The notes under the pieces are model-generated. The model worked only from the letters and a program-made list of their open reading frames with translations. It ran no database searches and was not told where the DNA came from. Below, one piece after another: positions 17,250 to 25,649 of a stretch of DNA of 64,000 nucleotides. Each line of letters starts with the position of its first letter. Position 1 is the stretch's first letter. The stretch is from Microbacterium testaceum. Lineage in GTDB: Bacteria > Actinomycetota > Actinomycetes > Actinomycetales > Microbacteriaceae. The DNA lies in assembly GCF_003075375.1 (NCBI RefSeq), contig NZ_QDFT01000011.1, positions 24,017-88,016 on the forward strand, read 5' to 3'. Both the position numbers and the translations under genes were made by a program.

Positions 17250-17498
17250 TCAGGCGAATTCGGCGTCGTCGTCGTAGCGCACGACGACCTCACCCGAGGC
17301 GTCCTGGCTCACGATGACCCCGGTGTCGAGCTCGGCGACGGGTCGACCCTCGAGGAAGGTCAGCGTCCACCGCGGGGCGGGGGCACTGAGTCCGTCGGGG
17401 TTGAGAGCGGCCTCGACCGCGGCGATCTGCGCGTGCAGCGCCTCGGGAACGGCCTTGGGGGGCTGCTCACGGGCGGTCCAACGGGTTCCGAGTTGCAT
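17250..17498 (-). CDS. Small protein coupled to valS, unknown function
   Basis: An 82-residue acidic protein that I do not recognise. It begins MQLGTRWTAREQPPKAVP, then has a helix (EALHAQIAAVEAAL) and a beta-rich second half ending in VVRYDDDAEFA. The start overlaps the valS stop by one base (TGATG), so it should be made together with the synthetase. No cysteine, membrane segment or known motif was seen. It may be a lineage-specific accessory protein. Confidence 0.7.
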   Translation of the reverse strand: MQLGTRWTAREQPPKAVPEALHAQIAAVEAALNPDGLSAPAPRWTLTFLEGRPVAELDTGVIVSQDASGEVVVRYDDDAEFA

Positions 17499-20065
17499 CA
17501 GGCCTCCTGGGGTGCGAACACGATGTCGGTGACGGTGGTGGCGTCGGCCTCGGCGAACGAGATCGCCTCGATCCGGCCCACGGCGCGCAGGTCGCCCTCG
17601 GCGAGGCGGAGGGCCTCGACGTGCGGGCCCGAGACGGTGAGCGAGGTGACCGGGGTCTTCTGCGAGGCCTTCGCCTCGGTCTTGGCGCGACGGATGCCGA
17701 TGAGCGCGGCGCTGACGGTGGTCAGCACGGCCGGGTCGCCCTCGATGCCGAGCGGCTCGGGCCACGCGGCGGTGTGCACCGAGCCCTCTTCGAACCACGA
17801 CCACACCTCTTCGGACGCGAACGACAGCACGGGCGCGAACAGCCGCACGAGCGTCGACAGCGCGGTGCGCAGCGCGAGGGCCGCGGACGCCTGTCCCGCG
17901 TCGGACTGGTCGTACGCGCGCTCCTTCACCAGCTCGAGGTAGTCGTCGCAGAAGGTCCAGAAGAACGACTCGGTGATCTCGAGCGCCCGCGCGTGGTCGT
18001 ACGCCTCGAACGCGGCGGTGGCGTCGCGCACCACGGCATCCAGGGTCGAGAGCATCGACGCGTCGAGCGCGTGCGTGACCTCGGCGCCCTTGGGCACGGG
18101 GAACGACAGCACGAACTTCGCCGCGTTGAGCAGCTTGATCGCGAGGCGCCGGCCGATCTTGACCTGGGTCGGGTTCTGGGGGTCGAAGGCCGCATCGGTG
18201 CCGAGGCGGCTCGACGCCGACCAGTAGCGCACGGCGTCAGAGCCGTGCTGCTGCAGGATGTCGGCGGGCGTGACCACGTTGCCCTTGGACTTCGACATCT
18301 TCTTGCGGTCGGGGTCGACGATGAAGCCCGAGATGGCGGCATCCGTCCAGGGGCTCCGGTCGTCTTCGAGGGCGCTGCGCAGCATGGTCGAGAAGAGCCA
18401 CGTGCGGATGATGTCCTGACCCTGCGGGCGCAGGTCGAACGGCGACACGAGGTTCCACAGCTCCTCGTCGCGCTGCCAGCCGCCGGCGAGCTGCGGGGTG
18501 AGCGACGACGTCGCCCACGTGTCGAGGATGTCGCGCTCGGCGTCGAAGCCGCCCGGGACGCCGCGCTGGTCCTCCGTGTAGCCCGGGGGCACGTCGGTGG
18601 TCGGGTCGACCGGCAGCGAAGCCAGGTCGGGGGTGAGCACGCGGTCGTAGTCGCGCTCTCCGTCCTCGTCGAGGCCGTACCAGACCGGGATCGGCACACC
18701 GAAGAACCGTTGACGCGACACGAGCCAGTCGCCCGTGAGGCCGTTGGTCCAGTTCTCGAAGCGCACGCGCATGAAATCGGGATGCCACGACATCTCGCGG
18801 CCGAGGGTCACCAGGCGCTCGCGCAGCTCGGCATCCCGAGCCCCGTTGCGGATGTACCACTGGCGCGTCGACACGATCTCGAGCGGGCGGTCGCCCTTCT
18901 CGAAGAACTTCACGGGATGGGTGAAGGGCTTGGGGGCGCCCTCCATGGCGCCGGATTCCTGCAGCAGCTCGACGATGCGCTTCTTGGCGCTGAACACCGT
19001 CTTGCCCGACAGTTCCGCGTAGGCCGCCTTCGCGGCATCCGTCACGATCACATCGGGAGCGTCGGCGACGATGCGGCCGTCCTTGCCGATGATCGTGCGG
19101 TTTGGCAGGTCGAGCTCGCGCCACCAGATGATGTCGGTCACGTCGCCGAAGGTGCAGATCATGGCGATGCCCGAGCCCTTGTCCTTCTGCGCGAGCGGGT
19201 GAGCGAGCACGGGCACCTCGACGTCGAACAGCGGGGTGCGCACGGTCGTGCCGAACAGGGGCTGGTAGCGCTCGTCGTCCGGGTTGGCCACCAGCGCCAC
19301 GCACGCCGGCAGCAGCTCGGGGCGGGTGGTCTCGATGAACACGTCGCCCGAACCGTCGGTCTTGGCGAAGCCCACGCGGTGGTACGCGGCGGGCTGATCG
19401 CGGTCCTCGAGCTCGGCCTGGGCGATCGCGGAGCGGAAGTCGACGTCCCACAGCGTCGGGGCGAGCGCCTGATACGCCTCGCCGCGGTCGACGTTGCGCA
19501 GGAACGCCAGCTGGCTCGTGCGGATGGAGTCGTCCGAGATGGTGCGGTAGGTCTGCGTCCAGTCGACGCTCAGGCCCAGCTCGCGGAACAGGTCCTCGAA
19601 CTGCTTCTCGTCCTCGACCGTGAGCTGCTCGCACAGCTCGATGAAGTTGCGGCGGCTGATGGGCACCTGGTCGGCGGCCTTGCTGCTCTTGTTGTCGCCG
19701 CCCGCGAACGGCGGGGTGAAGTCGGCGTCGTAGGGGAGCGAGGGGTCGCAGCGCACGCCGTAGTAGTTCTGCACGCGGCGCTCGGTGGGCAGGCCGTTGT
19801 CGTCCCAACCCATCGGGTAGAACACCGTCTTGCCGCGCATGCGCTCGAAGCGCACCTTCACGTCCGTGTGCGTGAACGAGAACACGTGCCCGATGTGCAG
19901 GCTTCCGGATGCCGTCGGCGGCGGCGTGTCCACCGAGTACACGCCCTGGCGGCCGGCCTCGGCGGCGCGGGGGCGGTCGAACACGTACGTGCCGCGCTCT
20001 TTCCAGGCGGCATCCCATTTCTGCTCGAGGCCTTCCAGGGCGGGCTTGTCGGGAATGGTGGCCAT
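17498..20065 (-). CDS. valS: Valyl-tRNA synthetase
   Basis: An 855-residue class I aminoacyl-tRNA synthetase charging tRNA-Val. The HIGH motif is ASGSLHIGHVF near residue 50 and KMSKS is DRKKMSKSKGNVV near 580. The editing domain (CP1) lies between them, and the helical anticodon-binding domain occupies the end. It lacks a long C-terminal coiled-coil arm, as in other actinobacterial ValS of this shorter type. The start MATIPDKPALEG at 20065 is chosen because conservation begins there; the open frame continues 60 codons upstream over a region that belongs to the divergent promoter. Confidence 0.96.
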   Translation of the reverse strand: MATIPDKPALEGLEQKWDAAWKERGTYVFDRPRAAEAGRQGVYSVDTPPPTASGSLHIGHVFSFTHTDVKVRFERMRGKTVFYPMGWDDNGLPTERRVQNYYGVRCDPSLPYDADFTPPFAGGDNKSSKAADQVPISRRNFIELCEQLTVEDEKQFEDLFRELGLSVDWTQTYRTISDDSIRTSQLAFLRNVDRGEAYQALAPTLWDVDFRSAIAQAELEDRDQPAAYHRVGFAKTDGSGDVFIETTRPELLPACVALVANPDDERYQPLFGTTVRTPLFDVEVPVLAHPLAQKDKGSGIAMICTFGDVTDIIWWRELDLPNRTIIGKDGRIVADAPDVIVTDAAKAAYAELSGKTVFSAKKRIVELLQESGAMEGAPKPFTHPVKFFEKGDRPLEIVSTRQWYIRNGARDAELRERLVTLGREMSWHPDFMRVRFENWTNGLTGDWLVSRQRFFGVPIPVWYGLDEDGERDYDRVLTPDLASLPVDPTTDVPPGYTEDQRGVPGGFDAERDILDTWATSSLTPQLAGGWQRDEELWNLVSPFDLRPQGQDIIRTWLFSTMLRSALEDDRSPWTDAAISGFIVDPDRKKMSKSKGNVVTPADILQQHGSDAVRYWSASSRLGTDAAFDPQNPTQVKIGRRLAIKLLNAAKFVLSFPVPKGAEVTHALDASMLSTLDAVVRDATAAFEAYDHARALEITESFFWTFCDDYLELVKERAYDQSDAGQASAALALRTALSTLVRLFAPVLSFASEEVWSWFEEGSVHTAAWPEPLGIEGDPAVLTTVSAALIGIRRAKTEAKASQKTPVTSLTVSGPHVEALRLAEGDLRAVGRIEAISFAEADATTVTDIVFAPQEA

Positions 20066-20203
20066 GGGGGTACTCCTCGAGCGATATGGGCGGCACTGTG
20101 TGAGCGTGCCTGATGGGTGTGGCATCCATCGTATCGGGACGGGCTCGTCGTGTCGGGGGCGCGCACGAACCCCCACTTTCCGCACCGGGTCCAGCAACGC
20201 GGG

Positions 20204-20209
20204 TAGGCT
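20204..20209 (+). promoter_or_regulatory. -10 element of the ABC importer operon
   Basis: TAGGCT lies 34 nt before the ATG of the binding-protein gene, in the 178-nt gap to divergent valS. Its -35 was not clear. Confidence 0.4.
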
Positions 20210-20243
20210 GGAGTTTCCCCACCAGACACTTCGAGGTTTCGTC

Positions 20244-21857
20244 ATGCCTTCACAGCTTTACCGTCGCGTGATCTCGGCGGTCGCCGTCGCCGCGGTCGCC
20301 GCTCTCTCGCTCTCGTCGTGCGCCGGTTCCGACCCGGCCGCCCAGGGCGACGGAGAGATCGTCTGGGCCATCGAGGGCGCCAACCTCTCGGCCGGCAAGA
20401 TGGACCCGCAGACCAGCCAGCTCGACGTCACCGCCATGGTGCAGCGCGCCGTGCTCGACTCGCTGGTGTTCCAAGAGGCCGACGGGTCGTTCTCGCCGTG
20501 GCTCGCCGAGTCGTGGGACGTCGAGGACGGCGGCGCGAGCTACCTGTTCCGCCTGCGCACGGACGTGACCTTCCACGATGGCACGCCCTTCGACGCCGCC
20601 GCCGTCAAGGCGAACTTCGATCGCATCGTCGACCCCGACACCGCGTCGGCGCAGGCCGCGAGCATGCTCGGCGGCGATCTGTACGCCGGCACCGACGTCG
20701 TCGACGAGCACACCGTGCGCGTGCGTTTCAGCGAGCCCTACTCCCCGTTCCTGCAGGCCGCGAGCACGGCTCTGCTCGGCTTCTACTCGCCGCAGGTGCT
20801 CGAGACCAAGGCAGACCAGCTCGCCGCGGGCGGGCCCGATGTGACCGTCGGCACGGGCCCCTTCGAGCTGACCGAGTACACGCCCGACCAGGACATCGTC
20901 TACACCCGCAACGACGACTACACCTGGGGCCCCGACGGCACCGGTAAGCCGTCGTTCAAGACGCTGCGGGTCGACATCCTCCCCGAGGCCTCGGTGCGCG
21001 TCGGCGCGCTGTCGAGCGGGCAGGCCGACGTCGTGACCAACCTGCCGCCGAACCTCGTCGAGCAGGTTCCCGCCGACGACACCGTCGAGTCGATCGCCTA
21101 CCCCGGCCTGCCGTACTCGCTCTTCCTCAACGAGAAGTACGGCGTCTTCGCCGACCAGAAGGTCCGCCAGGCGTTCACGCGGGCGATCGACGTCGACACG
21201 GCCGTGCAGCAGATCTTCTTCGGCCAGTACCCCCGCGCGTGGAGCATCCTGGGGGCGACCACCCCCGGATACGACGCGAGCCTCGAGAACAGCCGGCCCT
21301 TCGACCCGTCCGCGGCCAACGCCCTTCTCGACGAGGCCGGCTGGACGGGACGGGATGCCGACGGCATCCGCACCAAGGACGGTCAGCGCCTCACGGCTCG
21401 CTGGATCGCGTGGACGCCCGTACCCGACGACCGGGCGGCGCTCGCCAACGCCGTGCAGAGCGATCTGAAGGCCGTCGGCTTCGACCTGCAGCGCGAGGTT
21501 CTCGAGCCCGGCGCGTACAACGAGCAGTACGGTCCCAAGACGTACGACGTCACCGACTGGGGCTTCTCGGGCGTCGACGCCGATCTGCTGCGCAGCCACC
21601 TGGCCACCGACGGCTTCCAGAACGCCTCGCAGGTGAGCGATCCGACGCTCGACGAGCTGCTCGCCCAGGGCGCGTCGACCACCGACCAGGCCGCGCGCGA
21701 CGACGTCTACGCGCAGGTCCAGCAGTGGAACGCCGAGCACGCGGCGATCGTGCCGCTGTACAGCCCCACGCTGATCTCGGCCGTGCGTCCCGACGTGTCG
21801 GGTCTGACCTTCGACCTGTACGGTCGCCCGCTGTTCGCGACCGCCACCGTCGGCTGA
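20244..21857 (+). CDS. Peptide/nickel-type ABC importer substrate-binding lipoprotein
   Basis: A 537-residue family 5 extracellular solute-binding protein. The signal peptide ends in the lipobox LSSC, so it is anchored by lipid at the outer face of the membrane. The family block WAIEG/DSLV and the typical LAESWDVEDGGASYLF and VTFHDGTPFDAAAVKANFDR are present. Binding proteins of this kind deliver dipeptides, oligopeptides, opines or nickel complexes. It is the first gene of a four-gene operon with two permeases and one double ATPase. Substrate is unknown. Confidence 0.93.
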   Translation: MPSQLYRRVISAVAVAAVAALSLSSCAGSDPAAQGDGEIVWAIEGANLSAGKMDPQTSQLDVTAMVQRAVLDSLVFQEADGSFSPWLAESWDVEDGGASYLFRLRTDVTFHDGTPFDAAAVKANFDRIVDPDTASAQAASMLGGDLYAGTDVVDEHTVRVRFSEPYSPFLQAASTALLGFYSPQVLETKADQLAAGGPDVTVGTGPFELTEYTPDQDIVYTRNDDYTWGPDGTGKPSFKTLRVDILPEASVRVGALSSGQADVVTNLPPNLVEQVPADDTVESIAYPGLPYSLFLNEKYGVFADQKVRQAFTRAIDVDTAVQQIFFGQYPRAWSILGATTPGYDASLENSRPFDPSAANALLDEAGWTGRDADGIRTKDGQRLTARWIAWTPVPDDRAALANAVQSDLKAVGFDLQREVLEPGAYNEQYGPKTYDVTDWGFSGVDADLLRSHLATDGFQNASQVSDPTLDELLAQGASTTDQAARDDVYAQVQQWNAEHAAIVPLYSPTLISAVRPDVSGLTFDLYGRPLFATATVG

Positions 21858-21871
21858 ACAGGGACCCCCGG

Positions 21872-22849
21872 ATGCCACGCCCCCGCCCGCGCGCTCTGCT
21901 GAGCCGCCTCGGCGGGGTCGTGGCATCCGTCGTCCTCGTCCTGTGGGGCGCGGCGACGCTGGCGTTCGCCGCGTTCCGGATCATCCCGGGCGACCCGGTG
22001 TCGGTCATGCTCGGCCCGCAGGCGCAGGTGAGCGAGTCCGTCAAGGCGGGGATCCGCAGCGACCTGGGGCTGGACCGTCCCGTGGGGGAGCAGTACGTCG
22101 CCTTCCTCGGCCGGCTGGTCCGCGGCGACCTCGGCGAGTCGTACCAGCTGCGCCAGCCCGTCGCCGAGGTCATCGGCCGGCAGCTCGGACCCACCCTGCA
22201 GCTGTCGGCGCTCGCGCTGATGATCGCGGTCGTCCTGGCCCTGGCATCCGCTCTGCTCGTACGCGGACGGACCGGGCGGGCCGTGGCATCCGGGATCGAA
22301 CTCGTCGTGCTGTCGTCGCCGGTGTTCTGGACGGGGTTGGTGCTGCTGAGCGTGTTCTCGTTCCAGCTCGGGTGGTTCCCCGTGTCGGGCGCCCGCGACG
22401 GGGCGGCGATCGTGCTGCCGGCGGTGACGCTCGCCCTACCCGTGGCGGCGCTGCTGTCGCAGGTGCTGCGCGACGGGGTCGAGGCGGCCGAGCGCGAACC
22501 GTTCCTGTTGACGGTGCGGGCCCGCGGCGCGGCCCCGCTGCGCGAGAGCGTGCACCACACACTGCGGCACGCGAGCGTCGGGGGAGTCACCCTGGCGGCG
22601 TATCTCGTGGGCTCGCTCCTGGGCGGCGCCGTATTGGTCGAGACCGTCTTCGCCCGACCGGGAATCGGGCGTGTGACGCTGACGGCCATCACGGATCGCG
22701 ACCTGCCCGTCATCACCGGGGTGATCCTGCTGAGCGCGCTGGTGTTCGTCGTGGTCAACACGATCGTCGACCTCGTCGTCCCGCTCATCGACCCGCGGTT
22801 GCGCGCGGCGAGACCCGCCCTGGCGGCCCGGACGGGGGTGCCCGCGTGA
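21872..22849 (+). CDS. ABC importer permease, DppB-type
   Basis: A 325-residue inner-membrane protein with about six hydrophobic helices. The first helix (VASVVLVLWGAATLAFAAF) is followed by the diagnostic DppB motif FRIIPGDPV and an extracellular loop. The EAA motif that contacts the ATPase is present (FLLTVRARGAAPLRES), and the C-terminal LIDPRLR is typical. It pairs with the next permease to form the membrane channel. The ATG is 14 nt after the stop of the binding protein gene; the stop overlaps the next GTG. Confidence 0.93.
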   Translation: MPRPRPRALLSRLGGVVASVVLVLWGAATLAFAAFRIIPGDPVSVMLGPQAQVSESVKAGIRSDLGLDRPVGEQYVAFLGRLVRGDLGESYQLRQPVAEVIGRQLGPTLQLSALALMIAVVLALASALLVRGRTGRAVASGIELVVLSSPVFWTGLVLLSVFSFQLGWFPVSGARDGAAIVLPAVTLALPVAALLSQVLRDGVEAAEREPFLLTVRARGAAPLRESVHHTLRHASVGGVTLAAYLVGSLLGGAVLVETVFARPGIGRVTLTAITDRDLPVITGVILLSALVFVVVNTIVDLVVPLIDPRLRAARPALAARTGVPA

Positions 22850-23682
22850 GCTCCACCACCGTCGCGCGAGCGCGCGCGGGTCGGATCGTCGCCCTCTCGG
22901 CCGCGGGGGCCGTGCTGGCCGTCGTCGCGCTGGCCGCCGTCGCGCCCGGGCTGCTCGCCACGCACGACCCCCTGCTCACCGACGTGCGGGCGACGCTGCA
23001 GCCGCCGAGCGCCGCGCACCTCTTCGGCACCGACCAGAGCGGTCGCGACGTGTACTCGCGGGTCGTCCACGGCGCCGCCCGATCGGTGGGGATCGGCCTG
23101 CTCGCGACCGGTCTGGCCCTGGTCGTCGGCGTCGTCGCCGGGTCGCTGTCGGCGGTCGCGCCCCGGTTCGTTGATGCCGCGGCCATGCGCGTGGTCGACG
23201 TGCTGCTGGCGTTCCCCGAGTTCCTCGTCGCCCTGCTCGTCGTGGCGGTGCTGGGTCCGGGGGCCGCGAACGTCGCCCTGGCGGTGACCCTCGCGGCCGT
23301 TCCCGTGTACGTGCGGCTGGCGCGGGCGCAGACGCGTTCGCTGGCTGCGGCCGAGCATGTCGAGGCCGCGCGGAACATCGGGGTCCCGGCGGTCCTGGTG
23401 CACGTGCGGCACGTGCTGCCGGGTGTCGTCGGTGCGGTGAGCGTACTCGCCACGATCGGCGTGGGCACGAGCATCCTCGCGGCGGCGGGGCTCAGCTTCC
23501 TGGGCCTCGGCCCCACCGAGCCCACGCCGGAGTGGGGACTGATGCTGTCGGCCGGCCGCAACCTGCTGCTGCAGGCGCCCTGGGTCGCGCTGTTCCCGGG
23601 CCTGGCGATCACGGCGACCGTGGTGAGCATCAGCGTCGTCGGACGCATCCTGCGCGCCCGAGCAGAGGAGCGGGGCGCATGA
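22846..23682 (+). CDS. ABC importer permease, DppC-type
   Basis: A 278-residue permease starting at a GTG that overlaps the upstream stop by 4 nt (GTGA). The DppC-type signature HLFGTDQSGRDVYSRVVHGA is near residue 60. The EAA loop (EHVEAARNIGVP) and the LGLGPTEPTPEWGLML block follow. About five to six membrane helices are visible. The stop overlaps the ATPase start by 4 nt, consistent with fixed subunit ratios. Confidence 0.93.
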   Translation: MSSTTVARARAGRIVALSAAGAVLAVVALAAVAPGLLATHDPLLTDVRATLQPPSAAHLFGTDQSGRDVYSRVVHGAARSVGIGLLATGLALVVGVVAGSLSAVAPRFVDAAAMRVVDVLLAFPEFLVALLVVAVLGPGAANVALAVTLAAVPVYVRLARAQTRSLAAAEHVEAARNIGVPAVLVHVRHVLPGVVGAVSVLATIGVGTSILAAAGLSFLGLGPTEPTPEWGLMLSAGRNLLLQAPWVALFPGLAITATVVSISVVGRILRARAEERGA

Positions 23683-25229
23683 GCGACGGCGTGCAGGTCC
23701 GCGGTCTGCGCATCGACGGGCCCGAGGGTGCTCTCGTGCGCGACCTCGACCTGGACGTGCGCGCGGGGGAGTGCGTGGCGCTGGTCGGTGAATCGGGCGC
23801 CGGCAAGTCCCTGACGGCCAGAGCCCTGCTCGGGCTGATGCCCACGTCGACGCGCGTCAGCTCCGAGACGCTGCGGATCGACGGGAACGACGTCCGCGAC
23901 CTGTCTCCGCGCGGCTGGCGGGCGCTGCGCGGACGGAGCATCGCCCTCGTCTCGCAGGACGCGCTCGTGTCGCTCGACCCCCTGCGGCGCGTGGGTGCCG
24001 AGGTCGCCGAACCCGTGCGCATCCACGAGCCCGCCGTGCGCGGCGCCGCACTCGCGGACCGCGTGCGCGCGAGCCTCGAACGCGTCTCGCTTACCGAGCC
24101 CGACCGGCGTGCCCGGCAGTACCCGCACGAGCTGTCGGGGGGACTGCGCCAGCGCGCGCTGATCGCCTCGGCCCTCGCGGCCGGTCCGGCCGTCCTGGTG
24201 GCCGACGAGCCGACGACGGCTCTGGATGCCACCGTCCAGGCGCGCGTGCTCACGCTGCTGCGTCGCATCGCCGACGACGGTGTCGCGGTGCTCTTCATCA
24301 GTCACGACCTGGGCGCGGTCGCCCGCGTCGCCGACCGCGTGGTGGTCATGCGCGACGGGCGGGTCGTCGAGACCGGTCCCACCGCCGAGGTCCTGGCATC
24401 CCCCCGCGATCCGCACACCCGTGAGCTGGTCGCGGCGGTGTCGCACGAGCCCCTGCGCCGCGCTCCGCGCACCGACGAGCCCCTCGTCACGGGCGAGGGG
24501 CTGGTCAAGAGCTTCGACGGGCGTCGCGCGGTCGACGAGGTGTCGTTTGCCGTGCGTCGGGGCCGCACCCTGGCGGTCGTGGGGGAGTCGGGGTCGGGCA
24601 AGACGACGCTCGCGCGGATGATCGTGGGCGTGACCGCGCCCGACGAGGGCACCCTGACCTTCGACGGTCGGGCCTGGACCCCGCGCAGTGCCCGCGGCGT
24701 CGCGCGACGCCGGGTGCAGCTCGTGCAGCAGAACCCCTGGGGCGCGCTCGACCCGCGATGGAGCGTGGGTCGCACGCTCGCCGAGGCCGTCGCGGCCGGT
24801 GGCGTCCGCCGAGCCGAGCGGCGCGCGGCGGTCGAGGGGCTGCTCGACGAGGTGGGGCTGTCGCCCGCGTTCGTCCGGCGCCGGCCCGCGCAGCTCTCGG
24901 GCGGCCAGCGTCAGCGCGTTTCGATCGCCCGCGCGCTGGCGGTGTCGCCCGACCTGCTCGTGCTCGACGAACCCGTCTCGGCGCTGGATGCCTCGGTGCG
25001 CGCCCGCATCCTCGATCGCCTCCGCGACCTGCAGCGGCGACGGGACCTCGCGATGGTCTTCGTCACGCACGACCTCGACGTGGTCGCCGGCATCGCCGAC
25101 GACGTGATCGTCATGCAGGACGGACGGGTGGTCGAAGAGGGGGCGGTGTCGTGCGTGTTCGCCGACCCCCGGCATCCCTTCACCCGGGAACTGCTGGCCG
25201 CGGCGGGTCTGGGTCCCGCCCGCGCCTGA
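23679..25229 (+). CDS. Double ABC ATPase (DppD-DppF fusion)
   Basis: A 516-residue protein with two complete ATP-binding cassettes. Cassette 1 has Walker A GESGAGKS, signature LSGGLRQRAL and Walker B VLVADEP. Cassette 2 has GESGSGKT, LSGGQRQRVS and LLVLDEP. Both belong to the oligopeptide importer class. In many bacteria the two ATPases are separate genes; here they are fused, so one chain powers the importer. Neither cassette has lost key residues. Two palindromic repeats lie after the stop, and no other terminator is seen. Confidence 0.93.
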   Translation: MSDGVQVRGLRIDGPEGALVRDLDLDVRAGECVALVGESGAGKSLTARALLGLMPTSTRVSSETLRIDGNDVRDLSPRGWRALRGRSIALVSQDALVSLDPLRRVGAEVAEPVRIHEPAVRGAALADRVRASLERVSLTEPDRRARQYPHELSGGLRQRALIASALAAGPAVLVADEPTTALDATVQARVLTLLRRIADDGVAVLFISHDLGAVARVADRVVVMRDGRVVETGPTAEVLASPRDPHTRELVAAVSHEPLRRAPRTDEPLVTGEGLVKSFDGRRAVDEVSFAVRRGRTLAVVGESGSGKTTLARMIVGVTAPDEGTLTFDGRAWTPRSARGVARRRVQLVQQNPWGALDPRWSVGRTLAEAVAAGGVRRAERRAAVEGLLDEVGLSPAFVRRRPAQLSGGQRQRVSIARALAVSPDLLVLDEPVSALDASVRARILDRLRDLQRRRDLAMVFVTHDLDVVAGIADDVIVMQDGRVVEEGAVSCVFADPRHPFTRELLAAAGLGPARA

Positions 25230-25262
25230 GCCCGCGGGTCTCGGCGGCGCCTCCGCTTCCGC

Positions 25263-25320
25263 CGAGTGTCCAAGACGCGCCGCGCCCGTGCCGGCGCGAC
25301 CGGCGTGTCCTGGACACTCG
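25263..25320. repeat. Intergenic palindromic repeat, copy 2
   Basis: A 58-nt imperfect palindrome running from CGAGTGTCCAAGACGCG to GTCCTGGACACTCG. Only one base differs from copy 3. Confidence 0.85.
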
Positions 25321-25360
25321 CCACCGGATGGGTGCATCCCTGGCCGCGTCCGCCTTCGCT

Positions 25361-25418
25361 CGAGTGTCCGAGACGCGCCGCGCCCGTGCCGGCGCGACCG
25401 GCGTGTCCTGGACACTCG
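25361..25418. repeat. Intergenic palindromic repeat, copy 3
   Basis: The same 58-nt unit as copy 2 with A to G at the tenth base, in the same orientation and 98 nt further on. Both copies separate the ABC operon from the ileS leader. Confidence 0.85.
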
Positions 25419-25448
25419 ACGGGCCGCGCGCGGCGCGCGCGCCTCGCG

Positions 25449-25454
25449 TAGACT
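25449..25454 (+). promoter_or_regulatory. -10 element of the ileS T-box transcript
   Basis: TAGACT lies about 25 nt before the Stem I specifier region. Transcription would begin near 25461. Confidence 0.45.
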
Positions 25455-25460
25455 GGACCC

Positions 25461-25645
25461 ATCAGCACCGATCCGGCCATCACCGGGGAGCTCGCGGAAG
25501 AACGGGGTCACGGCCCCCAGTAGAACCGCGCGGGGCAGGCCCGTCACCGCCGCAGTGAGAGCGGCGTCCTCGCCAGGGGACGCAACGCAGGGTGGTACCG
25601 CGGTCCGCACGGATCGTCCCGGCGAGAGAACCTCGACCCGCGGAG
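25461..25645 (+). promoter_or_regulatory. T-box riboswitch of ileS, ultrashort actinobacterial type
   Basis: The conserved T-box sequence AGGGTGGTACCGCG is at 25589-25602; its TGGT can pair with the NCCA end of tRNA-Ile that has discriminator A. An ATC specifier (25479-25481) lies in the short Stem I, in the usual context CATCACCGGGGAGC. No poly-T terminator is present before the gene. CCGCGG occurs both in the T-box (25598-25603) and next to the ribosome site (25639-25644), so pairing of these two could hide the GGAG. This fits the translation-controlling T-boxes known for actinobacterial ileS. Confidence 0.9.
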
Positions 25646-25649
25646 TGAC

